DNA of 64,000 nucleotides from Fragilariopsis cylindrus CCMP1102 (Eukaryota; Bacillariophyta; Bacillariophyceae; Bacillariales; Bacillariaceae), in the NCBI GenBank assembly GCA_900095095.1, contig FMBT01000299.1, positions 372,001 to 436,000 of the forward strand, written 5' to 3'. Below, piece by piece: positions 34,691-47,015 of the stretch. The notes beneath the pieces are model-generated. The model was not told the origin of the DNA, did not search any database, and saw only the letters and a program-made list of their open reading frames with translations. Within the stretch, counting starts at the first letter, position 1, and each line of letters opens with the position of its first letter. The position numbers were made by a program, and so were the translations under genes.

Positions 34691-36655
34691 ACATGAAACT
34701 TTTTTTTGTTTCGTGTTGAAAAAGAATAATAATAATACTCTACTGTGCATTATACTATACTGCTACAACAACACGGCGATGAAAACTGTTTGGTTTTCTC
34801 CTCCCTTCTTTGGAGAGAAACCGTTTTCCGTGTTTACCTTCATTATAATACACTAACTATTATTCACAACAAAAGAACGAACAAAGTCGAACTTTGAACA
34901 CCACTATTGCCGTACCGCCTACGGTTTGATTCAGTGACGAGATACTGGATTTGTCTAAACTAGAAATATAACAATACTGTACATTAAACACACATCATCA
35001 TAACAACATTTTTTTATTCATAAACTACTATCTATTATTTTAATTTATTCTAGTTCCCATCGTCTACTACTCTACTTTACTGTTCCGCACAGACGAGGAT
35101 AGGTGTGAAAAGCCGTTGTTTTTTGAGTTTTTTCAAACTACGTTGTTCAGTACGCAGTGCACGTCGGTCTCCTCAACGCACACACATCCTATAAATTTTC
35201 ATAAATCCCCAACACGTGACACCGCGCCTCGCGTACTAAAATGTTCAACTCCGTCTACAAAGAATTCTATTTTTTATTGCCCAAAATTGTCTTTTTATTA
35301 CAACTAAATTGCTGTTTGAATTGGTGGTTCTTAATTAAATTAGTTGCTGGCGACGTTTGTTGTCTCATTCTTCTACTCCACAACAAAAATGGGGACTTGA
35401 ATTCAACTCCGACTAACAAAATAAATGTACGTACCACTGTAATGGCTGACCACATCATTAAAAAGGCGCAGAAGCCAAATTTTCGATTTACTATGCAGCA
35501 GAGTGACACGCCCGGATTCGATCCGTCAACTCATTATTTGTTTTATTTTTTGTCTGCTAGTACCGGCAGTGACCTGTACGTCAACTTACGTATTTTTCTG
35601 TTAATCGGACAAGTCATGTCATGCCATGCCGCATCGCATGTATGTTGTATTACTAGTAGATCATGGGCAAAAGTACAGTACTGTAATATTACTAGTCATA
35701 GTATAGGAGCAGCACGATACAACATATCATCAAGTTTCTGGAAAAACGATCCTTGTTGAAACCAACAAAGAGTACAACTTTGCATATAATATATCTTCAT
35801 CATGTTTGTTCTTCATTCATTCAACAAAGTTTCAGTAACAGCAAATAATATATATATTATATATATATATGACAATGATGGCGGCGTCATGTCTAACTTC
35901 TTTTTCTGTATAACCCATAAGGATCTAATATGTAGTAATATAGTACCCTTTTTCATCTTTACTTTGTCATGGTGGCAGAAAGATGCAGCACCCCTTCTTC
36001 CAATTCTAACAATTGCCTGCATTGATGAAGGTTGAAGAATGTTCAGTGATAGTTGACAAAGAATTCAATGAATGAAGCCACCTCTGGAGTGAGATATTTC
36101 TTACGAACTTTCATTACTAACACTGCCATCTACTTGAGGTAGGAAGATGTGCCATGATTAACTATTTCAAATCTTCACATTATACACTCTGAAACAAAAA
36201 AAGGACATTCATCGAGAACCGTCACATGTGGACAAGAACTTCTTTACTTTCACTTGAGCCCATCTAGACCACATTTTTACTTTGAGATCTAGTTGACTCA
36301 TGGTTTCAATGGAATGAATGCATACTCTTCTGTGTCCATCGTTAGCTTGCTTAAAACTCACCCTCTACTCAGCTTTCACACAACAACCGCTTAACAAAAT
36401 CGACCCACTCGACTGACTATGACTCATAACTTCGATTTATGATCGATAGTTTTTGGCGCGGAATTTTCATGCGACGATGTGTCTAGATGTCAATACCACG
36501 TTATCGCATTTATTTCTTATATTCTTTCATTTCTTCACAAGCATTTCTGAACAAGATCTGCTTGTATAATTTTGCTCTTCTATATCTGCGCTGTATCATA
36601 CGATAGCGTTCCCGTAAATACAACCGACATTTTGAACTATAATACATAATATATA
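34691..36655. other. Long intergenic stretch with one doubtful ORF
   Basis: About 2 kb. A 172-codon ORF at 35241-35759 is unusually long for this AT-rich DNA but hydrophobic and unmatched. AT tracts occur at about 35849-35871 and TACNGTA heptamers at 34975, 35674 and 35679. No RNA gene was recognised. Confidence 0.45.
35241..35759 (+). CDS. Doubtful hypothetical ORF, 172 aa
   Basis: An ATG-initiated frame with hydrophobic Cys/Leu-rich segments (CLNWWFLIKLVAGDVCCLIL) and no domain I recognise. The composition looks like translated intergenic DNA. A minus-strand ORF of 80 codons overlaps it. Confidence 0.18.
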   Translation: MFNSVYKEFYFLLPKIVFLLQLNCCLNWWFLIKLVAGDVCCLILLLHNKNGDLNSTPTNKINVRTTVMADHIIKKAQKPNFRFTMQQSDTPGFDPSTHYLFYFLSASTGSDLYVNLRIFLLIGQVMSCHAASHVCCITSRSWAKVQYCNITSHSIGAARYNISSSFWKNDPC

Positions 36656-37788
36656 ATGGATCCTCAAACTACTATGAATGATGTTGTTCTTTCGGAAGCA
36701 GGATTGCTAATAGAGAATGACAAAGCAACGGAACAAATGAAAAATTCTATATCTCAATTTGCACGGTTATTGGTTTGTCCTCTTTGCAGTAAGGTGTGTC
36801 TTGTATTGCGTGTTATGATGTTATGCTTTCTTGTATTATATGATATTCGTTTGCCATGATGAAACGAAACAGCTAATGTGTTACCTTATCAGATGATTAC
36901 GACGCTGGTTACGAAATGCATGCTTGTATATGAAGAAATAATGATTAAATATACATCTCTCATTGTTATTTTTTACTTAATTTATAATTGCCATTTCATA
37001 TTTTATTGGGATTGCGCCACATCCGATGACGATAACGATAACGATAACGATTCGATTCATCAGATATTTGATCGACCTACTACGCTATCTTCATGTGCAC
37101 ATTCGTTTTGTATGAATTGCATTGATGAGTATGCTTCTAACGCGTATGAATGTCCAGGTAAGAAAAACCAATCGATTGGGGAAAAAAAAAAGAATTAAAT
37201 CTACGTTCATTATAAACCAAACATAAATTGATGATCACTTGATTTGTTGATCAACATATTCTGACGTTCTTTTGTTTTTGTTGTCGTCATTATTGTTGTT
37301 TTTCTTTGCTGAGAACAGTGAAAGGATGTAACATGCCAATGTCGATTGTTGGTAGTAATGGAGGATCGTATCGAAAAATTAATCCTCAATTATCACAATC
37401 AATAGAATCACTTAGGACGATTTGTAAAAGCCTAAATAAATCAAAACAACATTGGTGGTTATCACAAAATACGTTACAATCTATAGAAAAAATGAAATCA
37501 TCAAGGATGAAGGAACGTCAACAAAAAGATATATTAGACGAAGACCAGCAGGAGTATAGTAGTGACGATGGATATGGTGATAACAATATGTATACCGACC
37601 AAAATCATTCGAGACAGGAAGGAGAGGGGGAAGAAAATAACAGTGATGACGAGGAAGATGACGAGATGGTTGACTTGCAACAAGGTTCTGAAAAGCATAG
37701 GTTATGCTTGTCGGCAGATGATGATGATGATGATGATGATGACGACGATAATGACATAGATGAAATCAATAGCGAAGACGAAAGTTAA
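36656..37788 (+). CDS. RING-finger protein, BRCA1/BARD1-type RING, 3 exons
   Basis: Exons 36656-36793, 37064-37157 and 37319-37788 encode 233 residues. The RING domain begins at residue ~41: LLVCPLCSK, IFDRPTTLSSCAHSFCMNCI, then YECP and VKGCNMPM complete the cross-brace Zn ligands. A helix precedes it (MKNSISQFARLL) and INPQLSQSIESLRTICKSL follows; this helix-RING-helix with an INxQL start is the BARD1/BRCA1 dimerisation pattern. An E3 ubiquitin ligase or heterodimer partner role is inferred. The tail is highly acidic, ending in an Asp run encoded by a GAT microsatellite (37718-37750) and NDIDEINSEDES. No BRCT or ankyrin repeats follow, so it is far shorter than animal BRCA1/BARD1. The first intron is long (270 bp) and splits the RING after CPLCSK. 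Confidence 0.8.
37718..37750 (+). repeat. GAT/GAC trinucleotide repeat encoding poly-Asp
   Basis: Eleven consecutive Asp codons in the RING protein tail. Confidence 0.9.
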
Positions 37789-38728
37789 GGGCACAACAAA
37801 ACATTGAATGTTTTGCCTGCCATGGAAGAATAAAGGAAAGTTAACACGAAGTTCAGTACTATACTATTATTACTATACAATAAGAAGCCAAAGAGCTGTT
37901 ATTGTAGCTCTATTGAATTGCCCTCGAATAAATATTAATTACGTTCCCTTGCTTCTTCTCCGCTTCAACAAGAAACAAATACTCGTCGCACCACAGGTTT
38001 TGGTCCAGGATACACCTGCAACTTAATATTGCTTGTGCTGTGGTCGTTCTCGTCAATATTTGTAGTTTAAGTCACATGCATTATTTATACTGACTGTATT
38101 AGTTGGAGCACCATAGTCTGATGACATCTGTTTAACATTGAATTTCAATATAGAATCATTAAACAATTAGGGCATCGATCAATCTACTGATAGCTAAGAA
38201 ATTGTGTTTAGTAATAATAGTCCTAATTCGAATCAGCAATCATAAAACGAAGAATTGATATCGAATGAGCCTTTCTACACCGTGAGGTGAATTTGGAGTC
38301 CCTTCTCGGTATTATATTTTATCAACATCATAATATTTTTTCTATATTTTTCGTACCTAAATTAGTGACACAGAGACCAGTAATTTAGCCTAAGTTAGGT
38401 ACCAGACAATTCGTTCGTGATTCATTCCTTGTTATATTTTATCAATGTCGTAACACAGATCTTATGGGTCTATACTCTCTTCTGGAGCAGACAGTCTTCC
38501 TATTCTTCCTATGGTTGATTGTTGGGTCGTGAAACGACTCGGGACTGAAAACGTACGTAATACTGTAGGAAAATAATCTTACATAATGACAAAGAACGTG
38601 ACGGTTTACAGTAAAATATTATAAAATGAATCAATCCATCATCCATCATCCATCAACTCATTCGTTTCGATCATAACATCTCCCTACTACGTAGTATCTG
38701 TTCCTGATTTATTTGTAGTGCTCACTAC
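37789..38728. other. Intergenic, no gene seen
   Basis: About 940 bp of AT-rich DNA upstream of the leucyl aminopeptidase gene; a TACNGTA heptamer lies near 38562 and an ATCC/ATC-rich stretch near 38633-38656. Confidence 0.5.
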
Positions 38729-41140
38729 ATGTTGTTGTCATTAGCAAAAGTAGTCACAAAAAGCAGAAGTACAATGAGATTCTCCACTACCTCGCGAAAT
38801 GGTATAGCCATGGCATTATTTCCGTTGTCCCTTAATGATCTTATGGTGACAGGTTTTTCCTCTTCCTATTGTGTTAAACAAGTTCATTCCGTTGCAGGAG
38901 GAAAAGGGTATAGCTCATCAAGCTCAGAGCACAAAATGAGTAAAATGGATCAATCTTTTGTTACTTGGTCATTCGACGAGCCATGTAAAACTATGTCTTG
39001 GTCGCCATTGTCAGGCGCAGATCTGACTGTTGGATCCAAATTAGATGATAACTGGGATGATGATGCTGACTTAGTTTTCTTGGGTGTTTTTGCTCCCGAT
39101 AGTGAAGAAGATGAAGATGCCGATGACGATGATGACGATGAAGTGGAGATTGAGCCTTCATTGAATGGAGCTGTTAAAGACCTCGACGAAAAAAAACTCG
39201 ATGGTGCTATTAAGGATCTGATGGTAGAAAATGCCAAGGACTTCAAGAATGGAGCTGAAGCAGGATCAACCCTACCAACGCTGAGAGTTTTTGCGAATGG
39301 AAAAGCTAAGAGATATATTGTAGTTGGTCTTGGTAGTGAACCTAAGGATGGAAAATCTTTGGAGTCTGTTGGGAGTGCTGTCGGAAAGGCAATCGCAATG
39401 AAATGTGACACGGAAAAGAAAGTTAAAACTGCGACGTTTCTTCTCCCGCAATCCGTCGCATCCGATACACAGTCTTTAAATGATATGTCATCTACCTTTT
39501 TTTCAACCTTATACGGAGACAACAGATTTCGGACAGGCAAAAAGGTCAAGATTGCAGCTGAAGATCTACAATCTCTTACATTACTTTCGGATGGCCCGAT
39601 CAGCTCTGATAGTATGCAAGATGCCGTAAATAGAGGCAAGAAGATGGCAAGTGGTATCCATATGACCAAAGATATTGTCAATGCACCTCATAATGTGTTA
39701 AATTCTGAATCCCTTGCTGATACGGCGAGGAGACTTGCAGAAGAGAGTGGGGGTAGTTTGACGTGCAGAGTCTTAGATAAAGAGGAATGTGAAGAACGTG
39801 GTATGGGTGCATACCTAGGAGTAGCCAGAGGAAGTGAAACACAACCTCAATTTATTCATATGACATACACCCCACCCGACGGAGTTGTGAAAAAGAAGGT
39901 CGGAGTTATCGGGAAGGGCCTGCTCTTTGATACCGGTGGGTACAATGTCAAAACGAATATGATGGAACTTATGAAGTTTGATTGTGGAGGTGCTGCGGCA
40001 GTCTTGGGCGCGGCCCGTGCCATTGGAGCGTTGAAGCCACCTGGAGTTGAATGCCATTTTGTAGTCGCTGCCTGTGAGAACATGATAAACGATAAGGCAA
40101 TCGTTCCAAGTGATATTCTTACTGCTTCTAACGGAAAGACTATTGAAATTCTCAACACGGATGCAGAAGGACGTTTAACACTTGCAGATGCATTAGTATA
40201 CTGTGACAAGGAATTGGATTGCGAGTCCATTATTGAATTATCAACATTGACTGGGGCCTGCATGATAGCTCTCGGAAAGGTAAATACAAAGTTCCGCATA
40301 TCTATTTACAAGCCTTGCCGCATTTCAATTTAAATAATCACTATCGTTTTTGAACTAACACACATGGTGTTACCGATTTTTGTTTTGATATATGACATTC
40401 CTATATTATATTTATTCAACAGAGTGTCTGCGGTGTGTGGACTAATGATGATGACCTAGCTGCAGAGCTTGCAGATGTTTCTAAAACAACCGAAGAAAAA
40501 TCATGGGTAAGTTGAAGATTAGACATTCGTATATTGGGAGTGTGTTTGTGTTTTTATTTTCCTCTTTCTGCCATACTAATTTCAACATGTTCTATTATTT
40601 GCCATTTCAAAATAAAACGAAACAAATCCAATCCAAACACATCACGGTACAAAAACATAGCGTATGCCGATGGAAAAATCTTACAACGAGCAATTAAAAT
40701 CGAAAGTTGCAGATTTAACAAATCTAGGAGCACCCTATGGTGGATCTATTACCGCTGCATTATTCTTGCAAAACTTTGTCAGCAAAAAGAAACCCTTTGC
40801 ACATATTGATATTGCTGGACCAGTATGGGATGACAAGCTAGGTGCAACAGGTTTCGGCGCAAAGCTTGCTGCCGAATGGGTACGTCGTCAAGGTCAAAGT
40901 ACGGCGAAAACAAAGAATAATGGACCAGCAGCGCAACCTAGTCACACTATTATATTGGTACAAAGCTACAATCTGGTTCTTTTTAAAACCCTATTTGATA
41001 TGACCATTGCATGCACCATAAAGCTAAAACGAATTCGAAGACAATTCTACTATATACTGTACTGCAAGAACATACTATTATCCTCGCTAGTTCTAGTTAG
41101 ACTATCGTATCGTAATCAACGACTTCTTCGTACTCAATGA
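38729..41140 (+). CDS. Leucyl aminopeptidase (M17), 3 exons, 3' end uncertain
   Basis: Exons 38729-40279, 40423-40506 and from 40661. The M17 C-terminal catalytic domain is clear: [16 protein letters not shown] (metal/catalytic Lys), [28 protein letters not shown], the signature [28 protein letters not shown], and [20 protein letters not shown] at the end. It removes N-terminal Leu and other residues using two metal ions. The N-terminal ~60 residues look like an organelle presequence; an acidic Asp/Glu insert follows. The family normally ends soon after EWVRRQGQ. Here the frame runs about 80 residues further into non-protein-like sequence and across the 3' end of the opposite gene. A stop in the neighbouring frame at 40939-40941 suggests that a lost base hides the true end. 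Confidence 0.9.
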
Positions 41141-41870
41141 GTCGTGTCATAAGTACGTTTTTGTTGCCCTGAATATCTAGCTTTCTTTCTTTCAATGCTG
41201 TGGAAAATATTGATGAATGAAACAAAATAAAGCAAAAATGTGAGACTGTGCATTCCAAATTTAAATAATTTTCAACTTGTTTTCCGCTGGACGAGTCAAA
41301 AAAAACCGAAAACACTTAACGTACCATCTTTCATGACAGCTGGTTTCATCTTCTTAATTTCGATCTTCGTTAATTTATCAATCTCTTTGGATTTTCCTTT
41401 CTTTTTCTTCTTTCCACCATCATCGTCATTGACTTCTTTTGCTGCTTGTGAAAACATTGCCTTTTGTTCCATTTCCTTAGCAAGCTCTATTTCTTCCTCT
41501 ACCAATCTTCTTGCTTCGGCCTTTTCTCTTCGTCTACGGACAAATTCGAGCTTGGCCATATTTTTCTTGTGGTCTTCCGCGGACGTTACCACGACAGGTG
41601 GACCCTCAGGCTTAGGAGTTTCAACAGCACTTTTAGGTCCTGGTTCTTTTCCATCACCACCACCCTGCTATCTTTTTTAGAAGTATGGTTTTCTTTTTTT
41701 TCGCCACCGTCATCGGCACCACCTTTCTCTTCCTCTTCGGCATCAATTCGACGCTGTACTCGATTTTCTTCAAATTCAGCTAGTCTTTGATTACGCTGTT
41801 CAATTTCATCTGCAGATTGAGCATCGAGGCGTTTTCCTCCACCCCGTTTGTTAAACTTTCCTCGTGCCAT
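41097..41870 (-). CDS. PP28-type phosphoprotein with SAP-like C-terminus
   Basis: From ATG 41870 ([14 protein letters not shown]) through a basic and acidic helical N-terminus, then [15 protein letters not shown] and [19 protein letters not shown], typical of the casein-kinase-substrate phosphoprotein PP28 (PDAP1) family. The last exon, 41197-41097, joins in phase 1 after 41325 and reads [20 protein letters not shown], a SAP-type nucleic-acid-binding helix pair. About 215 residues. The frame changes near 41663-41668. Either one G is missing, or a 92- or 95-bp intron (GTACAG at 41759, AG at 41668 or 41665) is spliced out; both restore the length. The exact role is unknown; an RNA- or DNA-associated phosphoprotein is inferred. 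Confidence 0.75.
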
Positions 41871-42406
41871 TCTGAAATGTCTTTGTTATTTATTTAATTC
41901 GGACGGGACGTCTGCAACTGCTTTTATCTTTTATATTGTTGTTGTTTGTCAATCTTGTTTCTTGTGTTGAGTTGTCTAACATCTAACATCATCCGAAGGA
42001 ACAAGGACTTCTTACGTTCAAGCTCAAGCACAAATAATAGAAACAACACGGTCAATTATCTTGCTTCAGAAATAGCAGTCCCTCCGTCAACAGTTTCGTT
42101 AATTGTGAGCAGGACCAACTGAAAATAGATAAAACGACTAATGAAGCTCCATCCAAAACTGAATACTTTTTTAAAGGCATTAATACTACTTCAGTATGCA
42201 TTAATGCCATACAGGAATAAATATTACACTAGTGCATACTGTACCTTGTATTGGCTTTGATCAGTAATACACATCGAAAGCTTCATTTCCCTTTAACTTT
42301 TTATTGATCTGCGTTCGAACGATCGAAAATAGAATACTATAATCTACAAGTACCTTAGCATAAAACATCATCTACAGCAACAGCAACAGCAACAGCAACA
42401 ACAACG
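41871..42406. other. Divergent promoter region (PP28 / symporter)
   Basis: Contains a CAACAG microsatellite (42374-42405) directly before the symporter ATG, probably in its 5' UTR, and a TACNGTA heptamer near 42236. Confidence 0.5.
42374..42405 (+). repeat. CAACAG hexanucleotide repeat in 5' leader
   Basis: Repeated CAGCAA/CAACAG units immediately upstream of the symporter start codon. Confidence 0.85.
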
Positions 42407-43931
42407 ATGGGGAATCGTGCAACTCAAATTGGAGCTCATGTCCTCCTTTTTTTTCTTGTCTTTGGAATGTCCGCAACGGTAGATATTGCTCAGATGAGGA
42501 AACAATTAAAGAATAGGACTGCAATATTGATTGGTATATTTCTACAATTTGTAATTCTACCATTTGTTGGATTTCTTATTGTAAAGATATTAAAAATGGA
42601 TGCTGCAATAGGAGTTACGTTGCTAGTTGTCACATCTTCTCCTGGAGGATCCTACTCGAATTGTGAGTATATAATATGTTTTTACTTTTTACGTTACGTT
42701 ACGTTACCGCAAACAATACTTGTGGTTTAGAGTCACACTCATCCTTAAGAGGAAATGGATATGTTTTTCTCCGACAATCCTATTCGTATGCGTTTATATC
42801 ATGATATTGATCGATCATTCCGTCACTAATATATTCGAGTATTTTTTTCTTCTATTATTGTATGTATGTATGTATGTTTATGTTTCCTACAAAATAATGC
42901 ACAAATTGACAATTGATATCGACGATGACAATTACGATAATGATTACGGTACGATCTTTAAATAAAAATACAGGGTGGTGTTCTTTATTCAATGCTGAAT
43001 TGGCATTGAGGTGACAATGACAGGTATTTCGACATTATTTTCAGTCGTTATGCTTCCCTTGAATCTAATCATTTATACATCCGGCAGTTATTCCAACGAG
43101 GTTGTTAAGGCTTTAGATTGGTTTGCACTTTTTCTTTCATTGGTCACTGTTATTGGAGGAATTGCTGCTGGTGTCCTGTCATCGGCATGGATGAACTCAA
43201 CTCGGTTTAATTTATTAGCAAACAAAGTAGGAAATTTCGCTGGTCTTGCGTTGGTAACCTTTTCAGCTGTTGTTTCCTCGACAAGTAAGGATGCAAGTTT
43301 ATGGAATCAAGACTGGAAATTTTTCGTCGGATGTGCCTTCCCAGCATTAGTTGGTGTTACAATGGCTACTTATTTGGCGACCAAATTTGGTTTGGATAAA
43401 CCCGAACGTGTTGCTGTTGCTGTTGAGGGATGTTATCAAAATACTGGAATTGCAACGTCTGTAGCTGCATCTATGTTTACAGGAACCGAGCTTGCTACAG
43501 CAATCGGTGTTCCTTTATATTATGGGATAGTCGAAGCTGTAATATTAGCATTCTTTTGTATAATTTGTTGGAAAGCTGGATGGACAAAAGCGCCTGCTGA
43601 TGAAAATTGTTGTAGAATGATCTTAACATCGTACGAAGTTGAACAGCAAAGGTTAGAGTCTCCTAATGCCATTGAAGTTGTACACAACAATAATCCCAAT
43701 GATGATGGTGACATCGAGGATCTAGTCTTCAACCAAACAGTTGAGGGTTATCAAGTAGACGAGAGTTCCTTACAAGAAAAGACCAATGCAGACTTGCAAG
43801 AACAAAGACAAATGGATGGAAATGATATTTCACCAACTAATGGTACTGCTTCGCTACGAGCTCGTGCAACAAGTCCCAGAAGGAAAAAAGAAGACGATGT
43901 TCTTCCTGCAGAAGTCGGGGAGTTTACTTGA
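42407..43931 (+). CDS. Bile-acid:Na+ symporter-family transporter (SBF), copy A, 2 exons
   Basis: Exon 1 is 42407-42662 and exon 2 is 42974-43931. The exons show the SBF/BASS fold: HVLLFFLVFGMSATVDIAQM, ITLLVV-like GVTLLVVTSSPGGSYSN (first crossing motif), NAELALSVTMTGISTLFSV, and EGCYQNTGIATSVAASMF with GVPLYYGIVEAVILAFFCII. It is a multi-pass membrane transporter, probably coupling sodium to an organic anion. The substrate is unknown. The hydrophilic tail is Gln/Asp-rich. The frame slips between 43010 and 43011, where AGxGTG has become AGGTG; one restored base gives 404 residues and aligns with copy B (ALSVTMT). The two copies face each other tail-to-tail. Confidence 0.88.
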
Positions 43932-44686
43932 GAAACTCTTATTCCTTTAGATATCTTCTTATTCATATCTTTTAATACAAGTAACTCGATAATTATACTA
44001 CAAAAAAAAAGAACAATTCTACTAATGTATTCCTTGTACTTGTTGGACGCACAGTACAGAATCTTCCAGGAATAAAAATGCAGCTAATACCATGTATATT
44101 TTTATGTTGAATGTATAATATTATTTTTTATTACATTACATTATAGTGCAATTCATTTATTATGATGTGTCAATTGAACACAATTTTATAATCCATAACA
44201 AAAAGACGAATGCGACTGCAAAATACCGTCTCTTTGATATTCATTGGAGGCAAAGAATAAATAACTATTCTTATACTGTATTATATCACGACATAGTCAT
44301 TTTCGTCTTCTGGTTGACGTATTAAATAGTCGAGAGTTTGCTTGTCGTTGTACTATATGTTTCGAAGACTTTATTTGATCGGCAGCAAAATATATTTTTG
44401 CTTTCCCTCCCCTTCTTTAGTTGATTTTTTACAACTAATTACTAGCGTAGTACAACTAACGGTATATTTTAAGGAAAATAATCGAATTAATCTTGATTGC
44501 GCTCGTATCACATCACGCAGCGTCTACAATATACGGATGTACAAAGAAGTAACATCGAAATCAATTTAGTATATCAGAATAGCATGTTTTAGTGAATATC
44601 TTTGTTTCGAGCATATCATCACCGTATGATATTTGAATACACCATTAATCACACTAACGTATCCTCTCTCTTATTTAAACTCGATG
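43932..44686. other. Convergent spacer between symporter copies, no gene seen
   Basis: 755 bp of AT-rich sequence between the two stop codons; a TACNGTA heptamer lies near 44274. A 75-codon ORF at 44342-44569 has no recognisable feature. Confidence 0.5.
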
Positions 44687-46113
44687 TTATATTATTGACA
44701 GGATTTGTCCACTGGGAGTTTTCGGTGCTGTAGGTTCTATGTTAAAATATGTCATCAGGACGTTACCATCTGCTTTCTCAGGCGGTATTGAACCACTACC
44801 ATCTGTGCTTTCTGACATGGAAACCTCAATTTCATCGATGTCTCGCATCTCGACCTCCAAAACTTCGTACGAAACATACAGTATGTTCCATATCGATGCA
44901 TCTGCGGGTGCTTTGCTCCAACCAGCCTTCCAACAAACGATACAATACGTACCTACGAAGAAAGCCTCGCATAATCCGTAGAAAAATGGTACCCCCATAG
45001 CATTATTTAAATCATTACCTTTGAACATGGTAAGTGCCAGCGAAGTCGCAATACCTACATTTTGGTAACAGCATTCAACCGCAACGGTCCTAAATTATAG
45101 TAGAATAACATAGTTGGAGTGAGTGAACCAGCGATTGATAAGGTGTGTCAGTCATAGAATACACTTAATTTTGATGAAACTTCAATAGTCGTCATATACA
45201 CCATTCATTGCTTACATTCGTTCTGGTTTTCGTAAATTTAGTAGTGATGCCAGTATAGATGCAATAGTCAGTCCAAGTATGCATGGAATCATAGTTGCTA
45301 CATAAAATGTCCAATGACGGGACCATATCTTTGAATCTGCATCTCCAGTATTGGTGACAGTAGCACTGAATATTATCAATGCAAATCCAGCAAGATTTCC
45401 AACTTTGTTGGCCATCATATTGAATTTATAGGAATGACATTGGTATGACATATATATTCCCATCGTTATTGCTGAAATGACAACACCAAGTGCAAAAAAT
45501 ACAGATATCCAATCTAGATCACTTGTCACATCAGCGTCGTATGAAAATTTTGCATATAGAAGAAGGTTTATAGGTAATGCAATCACTGATAGTATTGTCG
45601 AAATCGCTGTCATCGTAACACTCAAGGCTAAATCAGCATTGAATAATGAGCACCACCTATGTATAAATACATATAGTCAAAAAGTAAAGAAAAGAAATTA
45701 CTTTGGGTAAGAGAATCAATGGAAAGGTGGAATGTTCGATATCCACATTACAAATTATATAATAGTTTGATTTCAACTTTCGTTTTCTTCCTTTTTTGTT
45801 TTGTTTCAATTCTTTCTTTCATCCTTCCTTTCTGTTTAACCTTATCTATTCTATCTTACCAGTTACTATACGACCCACCGGGACTACTCGTTACAACTAA
45901 CAACGTAATACCAATACTAGCGTCTAACTTCAGTATATTAACAGTCGCAAAACCAATAAATGGTAATAAAATAAATTGACAAAAGATTCCAAGTAGAATT
46001 GCCTTCTTGTTCTTTACTTGTTGTTTCATACATTCTGTATCAACGGTAGCAGACATACCAAATACCAATGCGAATAGGAGAAAATTCCCAGTAATTTCTA
46101 AAATAGACATCAT
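44687..46113 (-). CDS. Bile-acid:Na+ symporter-family transporter (SBF), copy B, 3 exons
   Basis: Exons 46113-45860, 45656-45216 and 45090-44687. It shares with copy A: FLLFALVFGMSATVD, LLVVTSSPGGSYSNWWCSLF, ADLALSVTMTAISTI, NKVGNLAGFALIIFSA, VAVECCYQNVGIATSLAL and CWKAGWSKAPAD. The first intron falls at the same place (SYSN|W) in both copies, but copy B has a second intron after KPER that copy A lacks. In exon 3 a five-A run (about 45059-45063) puts the frame out; with one A fewer, the product is 365 residues. The transport substrate is unknown. An in-situ inverted duplication is the simplest origin. Confidence 0.88.
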
Positions 46114-47015
46114 CGTGCAGGGAATATTATTTATTTGATGTATTATAAATTTAAAAGATTTGCAATATAATTTCGGCGTCGTTTCTCAGGTTTTTCCTGT
46201 CGTGCTTCTTACGATCAGAGAAAGTACTCGTACAAGTAGTTTTGAAGATTGAGGTGACGTTGTCGATGAACAGTAAGAATCCTTGGATTACACTCTCTGA
46301 ACTCTAAACTCTGAAATCTGAACAGCCACAGGTAACACGGAACTCCTCTTCAGTTCTATTACAAGCGAGTTAAAAATGAAGTATGATGTGTCGTGTTTGT
46401 TTTCTCGAAGATTCATCGTGATGTAATTTATTTATTTTCCATACTCGCTTGGAAGTTGCTTGGTTATACCCGCCGATTTTTTGAATAATTTTCGGTAGAA
46501 TTATGACGTATTCGGAGTTCCACGAGCCCGCCAAAAAATTGCATGTGCGTACCGTAGCGCGCTTGACATTTTATGCAGAATTTTCTCTGAAGCGCGCTGA
46601 ATTTTCTCAGATTCACCTCGCTAATTTAACGCTTCTTAAAAAACTAAAAAACGCATAATTTTTTATCAATTTCGACCGTTGTGCATGGTAGCATGAAGTT
46701 GGCTGGATTTGGCTAACAAAGAAAAATATTTCTTTTCTGCTACCAAGTTTTGCCTTCTACTGTATTAAGGAGTTTGTTTAGTATCTAATGCTATGGTATG
46801 GTGAAGCAAACCAAAGCAATTACGGTATCTGTGTACACTAATCGAATCCATCGATTCCTAGTTTAAATGATCGGAATATTTCTATTCGAAAAAAGAAAGA
46901 GAAAAACTACTCATACCGTACTAACGTTTTGAGATCGCTATTACTTCCATTTAAAATATATTATTATAGAGAGATTACATCACGGGTGATTACAAAATCA
47001 TTAATATCTGCAACC
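46114..47015. other. Divergent intergenic region, no gene seen
   Basis: About 900 bp. TACNGTA heptamers at 46544, 46745, 46822 and 46914. A GC-richer patch near 46500-46600 includes several GCGC motifs. No RNA gene recognised. Confidence 0.5.

Noticed and set aside
35510-35525. tRNA B-box-like GGATCGAATCC on the minus strand
   Set aside because: No acceptor, D or anticodon arm could be folded around it; it is just a small hairpin.
36878-37198. 106-codon plus-strand ORF
   Set aside because: Mostly the first intron of the RING gene; only its last part (37064-37157) is exon 2.
37808-38026. 72-codon ORF after the RING gene
   Set aside because: Looks like 3' UTR/intergenic translation; no recognisable features.
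43010-43025. Tiny intron (GTGACAATGACAG) in SBF copy A
   Set aside because: Fourteen bases is far below any spliceosomal intron; comparison with copy B shows a single missing base instead.
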